NCBI GenBank assembly: GCA_024998755.1
Contig: JACEUU010000001.1
Location: 62,001 to 126,000, forward strand
Reading direction: 5' to 3'
DNA from: Vampirovibrio sp.
GTDB lineage: Bacteria; Cyanobacteriota; Vampirovibrionia; Vampirovibrionales; JAJTHC01
Length of the DNA: 64,000 nt
In this document: positions 1-9,739 of the stretch, in pieces
Position numbering within the stretch: the stretch's first letter is position 1
Layout: each line of letters opens with the position of its first letter
Made by a program: the position numbers and the translations under genes
Notes under the pieces: generated by a model
Told to the model about the DNA's origin: nothing
Seen by the model: only the letters and a program-made list of their open reading frames with translations
The model's database searches: none

Positions 1-309
1 AAGGCACTACTTGCTTTTTTTGAAGAGAAAAAAGTGTTAATTGTTAGTGATGTTTTGAAAGGCAGAGGACGATTTTCAGCAGAATGGATGTTGGTTATTC
101 AAAAAACGACTCAAAATGCCCGATGGGTTTTAAAACCGATGAATATTGTGCTGAACCATTATGCTTCGGGCAATGTATTGATAACCAAACAAGGTAATTT
201 AAGAGTGGGTAGAATAACCGTTCAACGTAAAGGGGGCGATGGCGGTAGAAAAACCGCTCAAATGCTCCAGTTTAAAATCAATCCTACTGAATTATTTGAT
301 TTAACTTAA
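1..309 (+). CDS. C-terminal part of a possible type II restriction endonuclease (cut by window edge)
   Basis: The reading frame is open from base 1, so the gene begins outside the window; an internal ATG at 34 is unlikely to be the start. The visible 102 residues are basic and end in a segment rich in QRKGGDGGRKTAQMLQFK-type residues. From memory this resembles the C-terminal end of some type II restriction endonucleases, where a lysine-rich strand lies near the DNA. That assignment is a weak recollection; no catalytic PD-(D/E)XK motif is visible in the part present. A partner methyltransferase, if any, would lie to the left of the window. argH follows 31 bp downstream on the same strand. Confidence 0.4.
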   Translation, partial: KALLAFFEEKKVLIVSDVLKGRGRFSAEWMLVIQKTTQNARWVLKPMNIVLNHYASGNVLITKQGNLRVGRITVQRKGGDGGRKTAQMLQFKINPTELFDLT

Positions 310-340
310 GTTCGAGACTGCTTGAAAGGTCGTTTTTACC

Positions 341-1723
341 ATGATGATGCTAGCCCAATTGTGGGGAGGCGTGTTTGATACCAGCCCCCTGAAAATTTTT
401 GAAGATTTCAACCAATCCTTACCCTTTGACCAAGCCCTCTGGGCGTTTGATATTTTGGGGTCTATTGCCCATGTTTCCATGCTGGGCAAACAGGGCTACT
501 TAACCGAAGAAGAAGCGCACACGCTGGTTTTAGGCTTGCAAAGCCTCTACCAAGAACTGGAAGCTGGCACAACGCCTATTGATATGGCTTGCGAAGACAT
601 CCATAGCTTTGTAGAAAAAACCCTCACTGACCGCCTTGGTACGGTGGGTAAAAAAATCCACATGGGGCGTAGCCGTAACGACCAAGTGGCGTTGGATATG
701 AAGCTCTACACTCGGGCGAAAATCACGCAACTCATCGTGCAAGTAGAAGGGCTCGTTCACGCACTTTGCACGCAGGCTAGCCAAAACTTGAATACCATTA
801 TGCCAGGCTTTACGCACTTGCAGGTGGCTCAACCTATCACGTTTGGGCATCATCTCATGGCGTATACGGAAATGTTTTTGCGGGATAGAAGTCGGCTGTC
901 TGATTGCCTTGTTCGCCTTAACACTTGCCCTCTCGGGGCTGGGGCGTTGGCAACTAGCACGTTTAACTTGGATAGGCAGTTTGTGGCGGAACAGCTGGGC
1001 TTTGATGACGTTACTTATAATTCGTTGGATACGGTTTCTGATCGGGATTACCTCATTGAATTACTGAGCGATTTAAGCCTTGTGATGATGCACCTGAGCC
1101 GGCTTTCGGAAGAATTGGTGTTGTGGAATAGCCAAGCGTTTGGCTTTGTTGTGTTGGAAAAATCGCTTTGTACGGGCAGTAGCATGATGCCTCAAAAGCA
1201 GAATCCGGATGGGGCGGAGCTGATTCGGGGGAAAACGGGGCGGGTTTATGGCTCGCTTATCAGCTTGCTAACCACCATGAAATCGTTGCCGTTGGCTTAT
1301 AACAAGGATATGCAGGAAGATAAAGAGCCTGTGTTTGATGCCATTACGCAAGTTTCGGGGTGTTTGGAAATTATGCGAGCGATGATTTCGGGCTTGCGTG
1401 CCAATGCGGAATCCATGCGGAAACTTTGCGAAAAGGGCTTTATTGCGGCGACGGATGTGGCGGATTATTTGGTGAATAAGGGTGTGCCTTTTCGGGAAAG
1501 CCATGAGCTGGTGGGGGCTATTATTCGGCATTGTCAGGCTGAAAACTTGACGTTGGAACAGCTGGATTTACCCACGCTTAGGGGATTTTCTTCCTTGTTT
1601 GATGCTGATTTTTTCGAGTCGATTGCCTTGGAAGCTTGTATCAACCAGCGAAACATCGTTGGTGGGCCTGCTCCTGCTCAAGTGCAGTCTCGGATAAATA
1701 CCGTTTTAGAGATACTTTCTTAG
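341..1723 (+). CDS. argH: Argininosuccinate lyase
   Basis: Splits argininosuccinate into arginine and fumarate, the last step of arginine synthesis, in the cytosol. The 460-residue length is normal for the family. The N-terminus has the LWGGVFD segment (family: LWGGRF), and the fumarase/aspartase superfamily signature GSSMMPQKQNPD lies at about residues 279-290 and holds the flexible catalytic serine loop. HMGRSRNDQVALD is at about residues 108-120. Three ATG codons are in tandem at 341, 344 and 347; any could be the start. It is convergent with truB, 41 bp away, and no other arg gene is visible. Confidence 0.97.
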   Translation: MMMLAQLWGGVFDTSPLKIFEDFNQSLPFDQALWAFDILGSIAHVSMLGKQGYLTEEEAHTLVLGLQSLYQELEAGTTPIDMACEDIHSFVEKTLTDRLGTVGKKIHMGRSRNDQVALDMKLYTRAKITQLIVQVEGLVHALCTQASQNLNTIMPGFTHLQVAQPITFGHHLMAYTEMFLRDRSRLSDCLVRLNTCPLGAGALATSTFNLDRQFVAEQLGFDDVTYNSLDTVSDRDYLIELLSDLSLVMMHLSRLSEELVLWNSQAFGFVVLEKSLCTGSSMMPQKQNPDGAELIRGKTGRVYGSLISLLTTMKSLPLAYNKDMQEDKEPVFDAITQVSGCLEIMRAMISGLRANAESMRKLCEKGFIAATDVADYLVNKGVPFRESHELVGAIIRHCQAENLTLEQLDLPTLRGFSSLFDADFFESIALEACINQRNIVGGPAPAQVQSRINTVLEILS

Positions 1724-1764
1724 GGTTTTTGCGTTTCTTGATGCCAATGCCCGTTAGTACTTTT

Positions 1765-2718
1765 TTAACTATGAAACACTTTTTCGGGACGTAGCTTGTA
1801 GTTGTGCCACATCGCCAACCCTAGAAACTGCTTCCCCTCATCCCCAAACACTTGGAATTGCTGATTATTCCTTAGAGGAGCGGGTGGCGAAAACTGGGTT
1901 TCTTCCAACGGCATCCCGTTAAAAAATAGGGCTACTTCCACCTCGGAAGGTAATATTATCTTGGGGAAGGGCAAAAACTCAAACGGTTCAATCAGCCATT
2001 GTGTGGGGTCATCGGCTTCTTTGAGGGTTTCAATATCAACGGAAGTCTCAAGCGTAAATTTGCCGTGATGGGTACGGATGAGCCCTGTCAATGTGGCGTA
2101 TGTCCCCAATTTCTGAGCAATATCTCTGACTAACGAGCGAATGTATGTGCCTGAACTGCACGCTACCTGCACGGTCAGCGTTGGGAATTTCACCTCAGGC
2201 TCCCAGTTTAAAAGAGTTAGAGACTGGATGGTGATGGTTTTTACAGGTAGCAATTCATCAGGAATGATGATGCCTTGGTGGGCGTAGTGGTATAGTTTTT
2301 TTCCGTTTAGGTGTACGGCGGAAAAGCGGGGTACACGTTGTTGTTGCTCTCCTAAAAAGCCTGTTAAAATGGCTTCTTTGGATAGGATTCTTAGGGCTTC
2401 AATGGCTTGTGGGTCAGAAGTCCGTTCTGCTAAGACTTCACCCTCCGCATCTAGCGTGGTGGTTTCGTAGCCTAGCTCGAAGGTGGCTTGATAGGCTTTT
2501 TCGCTGGGGAAGTGTTCTATTAATCTAGTAGCGTTGCCTAAGCAAACGGGTAGAACGCCCGTTGCCATGGGGTCTAGCGTGCCTAGATGGCCTATTTTTT
2601 TCTGGTTGAAAATTTTTCGCAACCTTGCTACTACATCGTGGCTGGTTAGCCCTTTCGGTTTGTTTATGTTTATTACGCCAAAGAGTGCGGGTTTCTTTGT
2701 TGTTTTTAGATTGTCCAT
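1765..2718 (-). CDS. truB: tRNA pseudouridine(55) synthase
   Basis: Converts U55 of the tRNA T-loop to pseudouridine. The 317-residue protein begins its catalytic domain with GVININKPKGLTSHDVV at about residues 14-30, and GHLGTLDPMATGVLPV follows with catalytic Asp49. A second conserved block, GTYIRSLVRDIAQKLG, is near the middle, and a C-terminal PUA-like extension fits the family. It lies downstream of rpmB and rpmG on the same strand, though 115 bp separate it from rpmG. It is convergent with argH. Confidence 0.96.
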   Translation of the reverse strand: MDNLKTTKKPALFGVININKPKGLTSHDVVARLRKIFNQKKIGHLGTLDPMATGVLPVCLGNATRLIEHFPSEKAYQATFELGYETTTLDAEGEVLAERTSDPQAIEALRILSKEAILTGFLGEQQQRVPRFSAVHLNGKKLYHYAHQGIIIPDELLPVKTITIQSLTLLNWEPEVKFPTLTVQVACSSGTYIRSLVRDIAQKLGTYATLTGLIRTHHGKFTLETSVDIETLKEADDPTQWLIEPFEFLPFPKIILPSEVEVALFFNGMPLEETQFSPPAPLRNNQQFQVFGDEGKQFLGLAMWHNYKLRPEKVFHS

Positions 2719-2833
2719 TGTTTACACGCTTTCCATTAAAAATAGGTTTGCTAATTTGTTTAATAACGCATTGCATTAAACAGTTTTCGCAAACCTATTT
2801 TTTAAAAGTAGTTTATTGGAAGAATAAAAAAGC

Positions 2834-3001
2834 TTACTTTTTTTCTTCTCTGTAGAGTACGCGTTTCATTACTAATGGGTCGTACTTGGTTAATTCCATC
2901 CGGTTTGGGTGGTTTCTTTTATTTTTGCGGGTGTGGTACATGTGTCCACTTTCGGTACTTTTCAACCGGATGGTTTGAGCACCTTTATCTTTTTTTGCCA
3001 T
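2834..3001 (-). CDS. rpmG: 50S ribosomal protein L33
   Basis: A 55-residue basic protein found by translating the minus strand: [19 protein letters not shown], then [23 protein letters not shown] and a C-terminal VLYREEKK. It matches the L33 pattern (T.KNKR..P.....KYDP). The zinc-binding cysteines of the C+ form are absent, so this is the zinc-independent form. It lies 26 bp downstream of rpmB and is probably co-transcribed with it. Confidence 0.95.
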   Translation of the reverse strand: MAKKDKGAQTIRLKSTESGHMYHTRKNKRNHPNRMELTKYDPLVMKRVLYREEKK

Positions 3002-3027
3002 GGTGTGTATACTCCGAAACTAGGGTT

Positions 3028-3273
3028 TTAAACTTTTAAAGCGTCTTGCAGGGTGGTGTTGTACTGTTTAAGTGCAGATTCCAACCCGATTTTGGTGGCT
3101 AATTTAATAACCCGTGTGCAAACCCGTAACCGAACGAAGCGTTTTTCGCCTGCTAACCAGAAGCGTTTTAGCTGAAGGTTGGGTTCTTGACGACGATTGT
3201 GTTTTTTGTTGGAAAAGCTGATTTTTCTAGCCTTTAGTGGTTTTTTGCCTGAAACGGCACATTCTTTTGACAT
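3028..3273 (-). CDS. rpmB: 50S ribosomal protein L28
   Basis: An 81-residue basic large-subunit protein. The family start is MSKECAVSGKKPLKARKISFSN, with N-x-K-H-N-R-R and LQLKRFWL blocks following. The frame is open further upstream, but four tandem ATG codons precede SKEC and the last one (3273) gives the canonical N-terminus; an AAGGA lies about 14 nt before the first of these ATGs. The upstream extension is not ribosomal-protein-like and is excluded. rpmG follows directly, giving an rpmB-rpmG pair. Confidence 0.95.
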   Translation of the reverse strand: MSKECAVSGKKPLKARKISFSNKKHNRRQEPNLQLKRFWLAGEKRFVRLRVCTRVIKLATKIGLESALKQYNTTLQDALKV

Positions 3274-3472
3274 CATCATCATAACGGTTATGGCATTCCT
3301 TGTAACAAGTAGGAAGGGAGGGAAAATAGTAGATGCGTTTTTTAGAAAACAGCTCAAATGGGCTTGAAAAGCATCCGTAAAACTTAGGATGACTGATTGA
3401 TATCATCATCATGTATTGTATCATATGCAAAGCAAAAGTGAATTACAACCCTTTTTTGTTAGGATTGTTACG

Positions 3473-3898
3473 TTAGACGCTTGTAGTGGTGGGGTCTCCG
3501 CATCGGTCGGGTCTTAATAGGGCTGCTTTATTTTGGTAAAGGTGTGTTAGTGCTTGTTGGTTTAATGTACTGTAGAACTGGATGAGCACCCTAATAATCA
3601 TGGTGGGTAGCCCTACGATGGTGGGTTCTACGCTGGTAAATAGAGCCACGTGTTGCCATGGTAGGGTTTGGCGGGCTACTTTGGCGGGGGAAATGGCGTG
3701 CAGGTCATCTGTTAGCGTGAAAAAGACTGTACAAATATCATCAGCCTTAATATTGTTGGCTTCTACTAGGGCTAACAATAGGGCTGAAACGGCTGTTTGG
3801 TGGGCTTCGGGGGTGTCTACTTCAACGCTGGTTGCCCCTCGTACGCTTCGTAATAGCCAGTCACTGGGGGGTTCGTTGGGGGAGGGTTGCTTTTGCAT
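3473..3898 (-). CDS. aroH: Chorismate mutase, AroH type
   Basis: Isomerises chorismate to prephenate at the branch to phenylalanine and tyrosine. The 141-residue product has the AroH-fold landmarks: VRGATSVEVDTPE near the N-terminus, DDICTVFFTLTDDLHAISPAKVAR in the middle, and a late IRVLIQFY strand corresponding to the IRVL segment of the Bacillus enzyme. The ATG at 3898 is preceded by AAGGA at good distance; a GTG at 3925 is also in frame. The gene follows the peroxiredoxin gene closely on the same strand and the two probably share a transcript. Confidence 0.88.
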   Translation of the reverse strand: MQKQPSPNEPPSDWLLRSVRGATSVEVDTPEAHQTAVSALLLALVEANNIKADDICTVFFTLTDDLHAISPAKVARQTLPWQHVALFTSVEPTIVGLPTMIIRVLIQFYSTLNQQALTHLYQNKAALLRPDRCGDPTTTSV

Positions 3899-3927
3899 TG
3901 CTCGAAAATCCTTCTTTTCTAACACTC

Positions 3928-4503
3928 TTAAAAGGAGTGAAACTTAGATGCACTTGTTTTTAAATAATTAATAACCCAAATTGGATCACTATCGCTAGGA
4001 AATACTGGGTAGTGAACACCCACAATCTTTCGGTCTTTAGCAATTAAGGTTAATCGCTTTAATAGAACGTTACCCTCCACCGTAAAAGTAGGCAAGTTCA
4101 ATGCTTTTTGGCAGTTAAAATCGCTATCGCTTACTACTGGAAAAGGTAACTGTAGCCTTTCAGCCATTTCTTTTTGATCATTCGTGGATTGGACGCTTAA
4201 ACCAAGCACGTCCGCTTTTAGGGCTTTTAATTCTTGATAGTGGTCTCTAAACGAACAACTTTGTGGGGTACAGCCTCTAGCTCCAGGAATTTGATCCCAC
4301 CCATTGGGTAGGGGAACATGGGGCTGACCCGTCATGGGATAACAGTAGATCACTAAATAATCTTTGAAGGTACTCAGATTGACTAAAGTTTCATTCGTCG
4401 ATAAAAGTGAGATGTTCGGTAAGCTCATGCCGATTAGATGGTTAGCAGCCCCATCATCTTGAGGAATGGGTAAATTAGGGGGTGTTTGGGTTAAATCAAC
4501 CAT
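3928..4503 (-). CDS. Peroxiredoxin (AhpC/TSA superfamily)
   Basis: A thioredoxin-fold peroxidase that reduces peroxides through a reactive cysteine. Visible landmarks are LSTFKDYLVIYCYPMTGQP, then IPGARGCTPQSCSFRDHYQEL with the likely peroxidatic and resolving cysteines in GCTPQSC, and FPVVSDSDF. The inserted PNGWDQIPGARG loop before the cysteines defines a subgroup of bacterial redoxins rather than typical AhpC. The start is placed at the ATG with GAGG 5 nt upstream (191 residues); a TTG at 4542 is in frame but has no ribosome-binding site. aroH lies immediately downstream. Confidence 0.88.
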   Translation of the reverse strand: MVDLTQTPPNLPIPQDDGAANHLIGMSLPNISLLSTNETLVNLSTFKDYLVIYCYPMTGQPHVPLPNGWDQIPGARGCTPQSCSFRDHYQELKALKADVLGLSVQSTNDQKEMAERLQLPFPVVSDSDFNCQKALNLPTFTVEGNVLLKRLTLIAKDRKIVGVHYPVFPSDSDPIWVINYLKTSASKFHSF

Positions 4504-4644
4504 GAATGCCTCATTGCTTTTATAAAGACTCGGTCTACTCAATAGCCTTGTACTAATAGTCTATCAATAATACAATGAACAAGAAGCCGTCTATACAAAC
4601 ATACAAAAAATTGGAATGGTTTTTCCGCCTATGGTTATTCAACA

Positions 4645-5868
4645 TTAACTTTTAGGTGTTGGTGATGGCGTGCTTTTATGGCTTTCTACTTGGGTTTTGA
4701 TGTGGTTTAGCACTTCATAGTGAATGGCGTGAAGTAGCATATCTGACCATAAATGCCAGTAGGCGTGAGGCCAAATATTCATCACATACCAAGTAGTACC
4801 TACCACCTTTGTACCACCATTAGCTAACGGAATCAACCGAAATTCTCCGCGTTTAGATTGGAAATACCCATCGAGGTGGGGCGGGTGAATATTGGGCCAC
4901 GGAGACATTTCCTTCATGCTGGGCGGTTGCTTGGCAACATCAAAGGCTAGGCGGTGGGGTGGCTCCCATGCTGTGATGGGTTCTACGAATGGGCCAGTGG
5001 TGAAGTTGCAATAGCGAACCGCTCCTACCCCTGTCCCTTTAATAACAGCTCCTTTAGGGTGGGCGATGCCGGCGTGAAACCACCAAGAGGTGGGTTCAGG
5101 AATTCTTGGAAATTCCAGTATGTGTGGCCAAACGGCACTAGGCGATGCATTAATGGTAATACTGGTAGAGATGGGTTGAACGAAAAGCGGTTGTTTTTCC
5201 AACAACAAAAGCAAGGGCAATACCAGTGCCACGGCGTAAAATTGTGTTTTTTTAATTTTTTTTGTGGGATGAATCATTTTATTTAAGGCAAATCCCATTA
5301 ATCCACCTATAACAGCGAGGATAAATGCGATAGGTAATGCCATTAACAGGCAAAGAAGTCCTTCGAAGGCTACAGCAAGGAGCATCATTCCTGTAAAAAA
5401 TGTAGGTAGAACCGACAATGTTAAAGCCATAAAAAAGGATGTTCGGTATTTTAATCCATAAAGAAATACAACTAGAAGTCCTGATATAAACGGGCTACCG
5501 AGGAATAGAAAAGCACTGTAGTTACGAGCAGCTAAAACAGAGAGTATGACAGTAACGAAAGTAATGAGTGTTGCTACTCCTCCACAAAAAATCATGTAGA
5601 GAAGTTTTCTTACGGCGAGTCTTTTTAATCGTCTTTTTTTCTTGTTGCGAGTTTTCGCAGTGAAGGTAAAAAGTGCGTGAAGCATCTTGTTTTGCAACAT
5701 TGCTTCAAAAGCTGTTTTTTTGCCTGTGAAGAATTTTGGTATTGAAACATCCGCCAAAATACCAATGGGAATAAGAACGAAAAATAATATAAATAATATA
5801 ATTGACCAGTAGCTTGAGAGATGATCTGTAGAATGATTCATAAATTTAGAGACTTTCAATTTCTGCAT
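4645..5868 (-). CDS. Membrane protein with C-terminal SRPBCC (START-like) domain
   Basis: A 407-residue protein. The first half holds several hydrophobic segments (about residues 17-40, 90-165 and 165-230), predicting an inner-membrane anchor with six or so helices. The second half (about residues 228-400) looks like an SRPBCC/polyketide-cyclase fold: SITINASPSAVWPHIL at its start, a central WWFHAGIAHPKGA segment and a C-terminal amphipathic helix. Such domains bind hydrophobic ligands. The substrate cannot be read from the sequence. The gene is divergent from the two-component pair, so the two share an upstream region. Confidence 0.65.
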   Translation of the reverse strand: MQKLKVSKFMNHSTDHLSSYWSIILFILFFVLIPIGILADVSIPKFFTGKKTAFEAMLQNKMLHALFTFTAKTRNKKKRRLKRLAVRKLLYMIFCGGVATLITFVTVILSVLAARNYSAFLFLGSPFISGLLVVFLYGLKYRTSFFMALTLSVLPTFFTGMMLLAVAFEGLLCLLMALPIAFILAVIGGLMGFALNKMIHPTKKIKKTQFYAVALVLPLLLLLEKQPLFVQPISTSITINASPSAVWPHILEFPRIPEPTSWWFHAGIAHPKGAVIKGTGVGAVRYCNFTTGPFVEPITAWEPPHRLAFDVAKQPPSMKEMSPWPNIHPPHLDGYFQSKRGEFRLIPLANGGTKVVGTTWYVMNIWPHAYWHLWSDMLLHAIHYEVLNHIKTQVESHKSTPSPTPKS

Positions 5869-5955
5869 TGTATAAAAACTGTATCAATCATACAATAGGA
5901 GTCAGAATTCGGTATAGACTCCTACCCCAATAGATTGAGAGAGACCCCTCCGCCC

Positions 5956-6741
5956 ATGGTTATTCAACTGCTGGTTGTCGATGACGACCCCGATATTTTA
6001 GCCCTCATGCAAATGGATTTTGAGCTAATGGGGTTTGATGTTAAAACCGCCACCAACGGCGTTGAAGCCCTTAAACACCTTGAAGGTACGAGTCCGTTTG
6101 ACGTAATTTTGCTGGATGTCATGATGCCTAAAATGGATGGCTACGAAGTCTGTAAACGGATGCGACTCCTCCCCCACCGGGAAGAAACGCCGGTTATTTT
6201 GTTAACTGCCAAGGGGCAACTGGAAGATAAAGTCAAAGGCTTCCATGCCGGTGCGGATGACTACCTTGTCAAGCCCTTTGAATTCCAAGAATTGATGGTT
6301 CGTATGCGTGCGTTATTGCGGCGTTCGGGCAAGTTGGCTCAACTTAAACAGGGTGCAACCCCCGCCGTGAAAGTAACCGATACCGCCAAAACCCCACCGG
6401 CGGATGAAAACTTGGGCTTCGGGGCGTTACGCTTGTTGCCCAAATCGTTGGAAATTTTGGTGTTTGATGAAATCAAACGCTTGACCCCGACTGAATTTGA
6501 AATTCTTTATTGTTTGATGCAACACCTTAACGAACCTGTCCCTTTGGGCGTTTTACTCAAAGAAGTGTGGGGTTACGAAGCGGATGAAGACGTGCGAATG
6601 TTGCGGGTTCATGTGGGTGGCTTGCGGAACAAAATTGAACCCAACCCGAAGCAACCCACGTTTGTGCAAACGGTTAACCATGTGGGCTATAAGTTGGTGT
6701 TAGAAAAAAATATGACCAAACCCTCAATTCAAGAGGCTTAA
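5956..6741 (+). CDS. OmpR/PhoB-family response regulator
   Basis: A receiver domain comes first (VVDDDPDIL acidic pocket, phospho-acceptor Asp in LLDVMMP, conserved T in LLTAKG, K in LVKPF). A low-complexity linker of about 30 residues follows, then a winged-helix output domain (LTPTEFEILYCLMQH, and VRVHVGGLRNKIEP-like recognition helix). The ATG at 5956 is chosen; a TTG at 5935 would add seven residues. The sensor kinase starts 5 bp after the stop, so the pair is one operon. The regulated genes are not evident. Confidence 0.95.
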   Translation: MVIQLLVVDDDPDILALMQMDFELMGFDVKTATNGVEALKHLEGTSPFDVILLDVMMPKMDGYEVCKRMRLLPHREETPVILLTAKGQLEDKVKGFHAGADDYLVKPFEFQELMVRMRALLRRSGKLAQLKQGATPAVKVTDTAKTPPADENLGFGALRLLPKSLEILVFDEIKRLTPTEFEILYCLMQHLNEPVPLGVLLKEVWGYEADEDVRMLRVHVGGLRNKIEPNPKQPTFVQTVNHVGYKLVLEKNMTKPSIQEA

Positions 6742-6746
6742 TACCT

Positions 6747-8768
6747 TTGCCCTTAGAAAAATTGGTACAAAAACCTACCCCCAAACGCAAAAGCCGATTC
6801 CGCACTTGGTGGCGGGCGGTTTTATCGTTCTACCCCCAAAAGCCGACGTCGTTGGCTTGGTTTAAAACCCGCCCTCGGTTTTACCAACAGCTGATTTTAT
6901 TGCTGGTGGTGGCGGTTTTGACACCTTTGGCTATTTTGAGCCTTTGGCTTTATGATATTAATGATTCGGCGTTGCGTCGGCAAATGAGTCAGGTCGTAAC
7001 AGATTTTCATCAAAACACCTTGAACGATTTGCAAACGGGGTTGGCAGGGCAGGCAACCCAAGCGGAACAATCGGCTAAAGTGGTTTCGGTTTTAGAACGG
7101 GCGGATGAGTCTCGGGGACGGTTGCCTTCTGCTAGCCAACTGAATGAGTGGCTTTCTGCGTTGCCTGCAGAAACAGAGACCCTTGCCGTTTGTACGGCAC
7201 GCTTTGGCGAAAGCACCAATTTAGCCGTAGCAGCCCAATGGGCGACTAAAAAGCCCATCAAATCGACGGATTTATCTTATTGGTGCCAGCAATCGGCTCA
7301 AGCGTTTAGTTTGAAACCTCGGGCGGTTTCGTGGTTAGCTTCGGTTGAAGCATCAGCTAATAATCAACCCAATCTTATTACTTTGCAAAATTTACGCTTC
7401 ATTGTGGCTACGCCGCAGCAAGGCTCATCGTATACGTTGGTGCAGGTGGTTGAACCTAAGGCGTTCATTCGTAAAATTCAGGCTTATCAACACCAGTGGG
7501 CTGGGGCGTTTACACTTTATAATCTTGAAACAAAGCAGGTTGTGGGTGCACTCAACACGATGGTGTTGCCTGACGATATGCAAAAATTGATGGTTAAATT
7601 AGGCTTAGGCAAAAGCCAAGTGTTGAATTGGAAAGATGATGCTACGGATAAGAAACATACGGTCATTATCGCTAAATTGCCGACTGCCCCTTGGGTTGTG
7701 TTGCTGGAAGCGGCGAATTACACAAATCGCTCGTCGTTAGACCAAGCCCGTATTAAAACGTTTATCCTCATTGGGGTTAGCTTTGCGGTTAGTATGTTGC
7801 TGGGCTTGTTCTATATTTTCGGGATTATCCGTAACTTTCGCCAGTTGATTAAGGGTATTAAGGCGATGGCTCAAGGTAACTATAACCGACGTATCCGCCT
7901 CATTCGCAACTGGGCGACTCCTTTTGAAATCATTTACGTTACGGGAGAATTTAACCGTATGGGGCGGAGAATTTCCGAACAGTGGGGGTTAATTCAGCAG
8001 GCGAACCAAGCGTTGGCAAAGCTGGATGAGATGAAATCAAACTTGATAGACACCGTTAGCCATGAACTCCGCACGCCGTTGATGAATATTCAGGGCTATA
8101 CGTCTCAACTCATGCGACACCACGAAGGCTTTTCGGGTGAACAACGGCTGAAGCATTTGAAAACCATTCGCCAACAAACTAAACGGTTGGAACGCCTAGT
8201 GGAAGATTTGTTGGTTATTCCAGATTTAGAACGCCAATCGCTTCGTATTTACCTAGAGCCGCTGGTGGTGGAAGCCTTGGTAGAACAGACTGTGGCGTTA
8301 TTTCCGGAAAATAAGCAGGAACGGTTGCAAATTAACTGGCAGTTGCCTGAAGGGGTTGATGTTGAAACGGTGGAATTGCTGGCGGATGCGGCTCGGTTGG
8401 AGCAGGTGTTGGTTAATTTAATTGAAAATGCGTTTAAATATAGTCGGTTACCAGAATCAGATGCGGTGGCGATGTTTGTTTCAATTGAAGAGCGGTTGAC
8501 GGCGGAACAGCGGGAACAGTGGGTTCGGTTTTCGGTTGAAAATGCGTGTGAGCCAATGCCTGATGGGGTTTTGCAGGGGCTATTTGAAAAGTTTAAGCGG
8601 TTAGATGAAAGCTTGACTCGCACGACTAGGGGGAGTGGGCTGGGCTTGTTTATTGCGAAAGCCTTGACGGAAGCGATGGGTGGCGAAATTGGCTTGGCTT
8701 ATCATGCGGAACAATCGACCTTTGAAGCCTTCATCCGCCTGCCGTTGGTTTGTGATAATGTTGTGTAA
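6747..8768 (+). CDS. Membrane sensor histidine kinase
   Basis: A 673-residue partner of the upstream response regulator. It has an N-terminal membrane helix (about residues 47-70), a periplasmic Cache-like sensor region, a second membrane helix (about 333-357) and a HAMP segment (FRQLIKGIKAMAQGNYNRRI). The HisKA domain has phospho-acceptor His439 in VSHELRTPLMNI. The ATPase domain has the N box LVNLIENAFKYS and G box GSGLGLFIAKALTEAMGG. The TTG start at 6747 follows an AAGAGG site that overlaps the end of the regulator gene, suggesting coupled translation. The ligand is unknown. Confidence 0.95.
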   Translation: MPLEKLVQKPTPKRKSRFRTWWRAVLSFYPQKPTSLAWFKTRPRFYQQLILLLVVAVLTPLAILSLWLYDINDSALRRQMSQVVTDFHQNTLNDLQTGLAGQATQAEQSAKVVSVLERADESRGRLPSASQLNEWLSALPAETETLAVCTARFGESTNLAVAAQWATKKPIKSTDLSYWCQQSAQAFSLKPRAVSWLASVEASANNQPNLITLQNLRFIVATPQQGSSYTLVQVVEPKAFIRKIQAYQHQWAGAFTLYNLETKQVVGALNTMVLPDDMQKLMVKLGLGKSQVLNWKDDATDKKHTVIIAKLPTAPWVVLLEAANYTNRSSLDQARIKTFILIGVSFAVSMLLGLFYIFGIIRNFRQLIKGIKAMAQGNYNRRIRLIRNWATPFEIIYVTGEFNRMGRRISEQWGLIQQANQALAKLDEMKSNLIDTVSHELRTPLMNIQGYTSQLMRHHEGFSGEQRLKHLKTIRQQTKRLERLVEDLLVIPDLERQSLRIYLEPLVVEALVEQTVALFPENKQERLQINWQLPEGVDVETVELLADAARLEQVLVNLIENAFKYSRLPESDAVAMFVSIEERLTAEQREQWVRFSVENACEPMPDGVLQGLFEKFKRLDESLTRTTRGSGLGLFIAKALTEAMGGEIGLAYHAEQSTFEAFIRLPLVCDNVV

Positions 8769-8795
8769 CTTATTTTCTAGGAGGTTTTATTGTAA

Positions 8796-9710
8796 ATGGA
8801 AGTTTTAACAACCTTGCCTGCAATAGCAGTAGCCAAGGCTTTAAGTAAGCCCGCAGATACGTTAATTAAGAAATTCGCAACTGCGTGCGGTGTCTTATAT
8901 CAACCCTACCATAAGGTGAAAATGGCGAAGGCTGAAGCTACAGCTTTAGTCATAAAAACGCAAGGTCAAATAGAATCAGATAGATTGATAGCTATAGATA
9001 GATTGATCCACAATGAGGAAAGATGTATGGCTAATGAAGAGTCTATTATCACGAAGGCTTTACCATTATTGGATGAAACAGCTGACGCCAAGAATCTAGA
9101 CGATGATTGGCTACAGAATTTCATTACCAAAAGTAGGAATACCTCTGATGAGGTTCTACAAGAAACGTGGGCTAGAATTTTAGCAGGAGAGGTCAATCAA
9201 CCTAACAGTTTTTCAAAAAAAGTGGTGAATTTAGTTTCGGAATTAGGAAAAAGAGACGCCGAATTATTCACATTATTAGCCTCTTTTACAGTTACTTTTT
9301 TTGGTGCAAATGCTATTTTTACGCATGATTGGAGAGACCCTTTTTTACTAGAAAACGGTTTGAATTTTAACTATTTTAAACATTTAGACTATTTGGGCTT
9401 AATTTCACTTTCTACAATTGATTCTTATAAGCTTAAATTTAGTGGGCATCCATCGAATTTTTATGAAAAAGCACGGGCTAATTTAAAATATTTTAATCGA
9501 GATTATTTGATTGAATTTAGTTCCGTCAAGACTGATCTTGAGAAAGGTGAGGTTGAAGTATCTTTGATTTATGGTTTTGCAATGCTTACCCAAGCAGGCG
9601 AACAGTTGCTGAAAATTTGCACTCCTGAACCCATTGAAGGTTTTGAAGCTTACTTAAAAACAGAATTGGCTAAACAGCAAATTACCCTAATTCTAGAACC
9701 TACCGAATAA
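8796..9710 (+). CDS. DUF2806-like protein
   Basis: A 304-residue, apparently soluble protein. A strong AGGAGG lies upstream of the ATG. The N-terminal third is helical and charged, and the centre has DDDWLQNFITKSRNTSDEVLQETWARILAGEVNQP. The combination of DWL..F...A/S....DE..Q..WARILAGE recalls the DUF2806 family, which has no established function. Codon use is more AT-rich than in the histidine kinase just upstream, which hints that it may have been acquired separately. No membrane segment or catalytic motif is evident. Confidence 0.55.
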   Translation: MEVLTTLPAIAVAKALSKPADTLIKKFATACGVLYQPYHKVKMAKAEATALVIKTQGQIESDRLIAIDRLIHNEERCMANEESIITKALPLLDETADAKNLDDDWLQNFITKSRNTSDEVLQETWARILAGEVNQPNSFSKKVVNLVSELGKRDAELFTLLASFTVTFFGANAIFTHDWRDPFLLENGLNFNYFKHLDYLGLISLSTIDSYKLKFSGHPSNFYEKARANLKYFNRDYLIEFSSVKTDLEKGEVEVSLIYGFAMLTQAGEQLLKICTPEPIEGFEAYLKTELAKQQITLILEPTE

Positions 9711-9739
9711 ACCCATTGGGTAAGTCTATCTTTATTCGG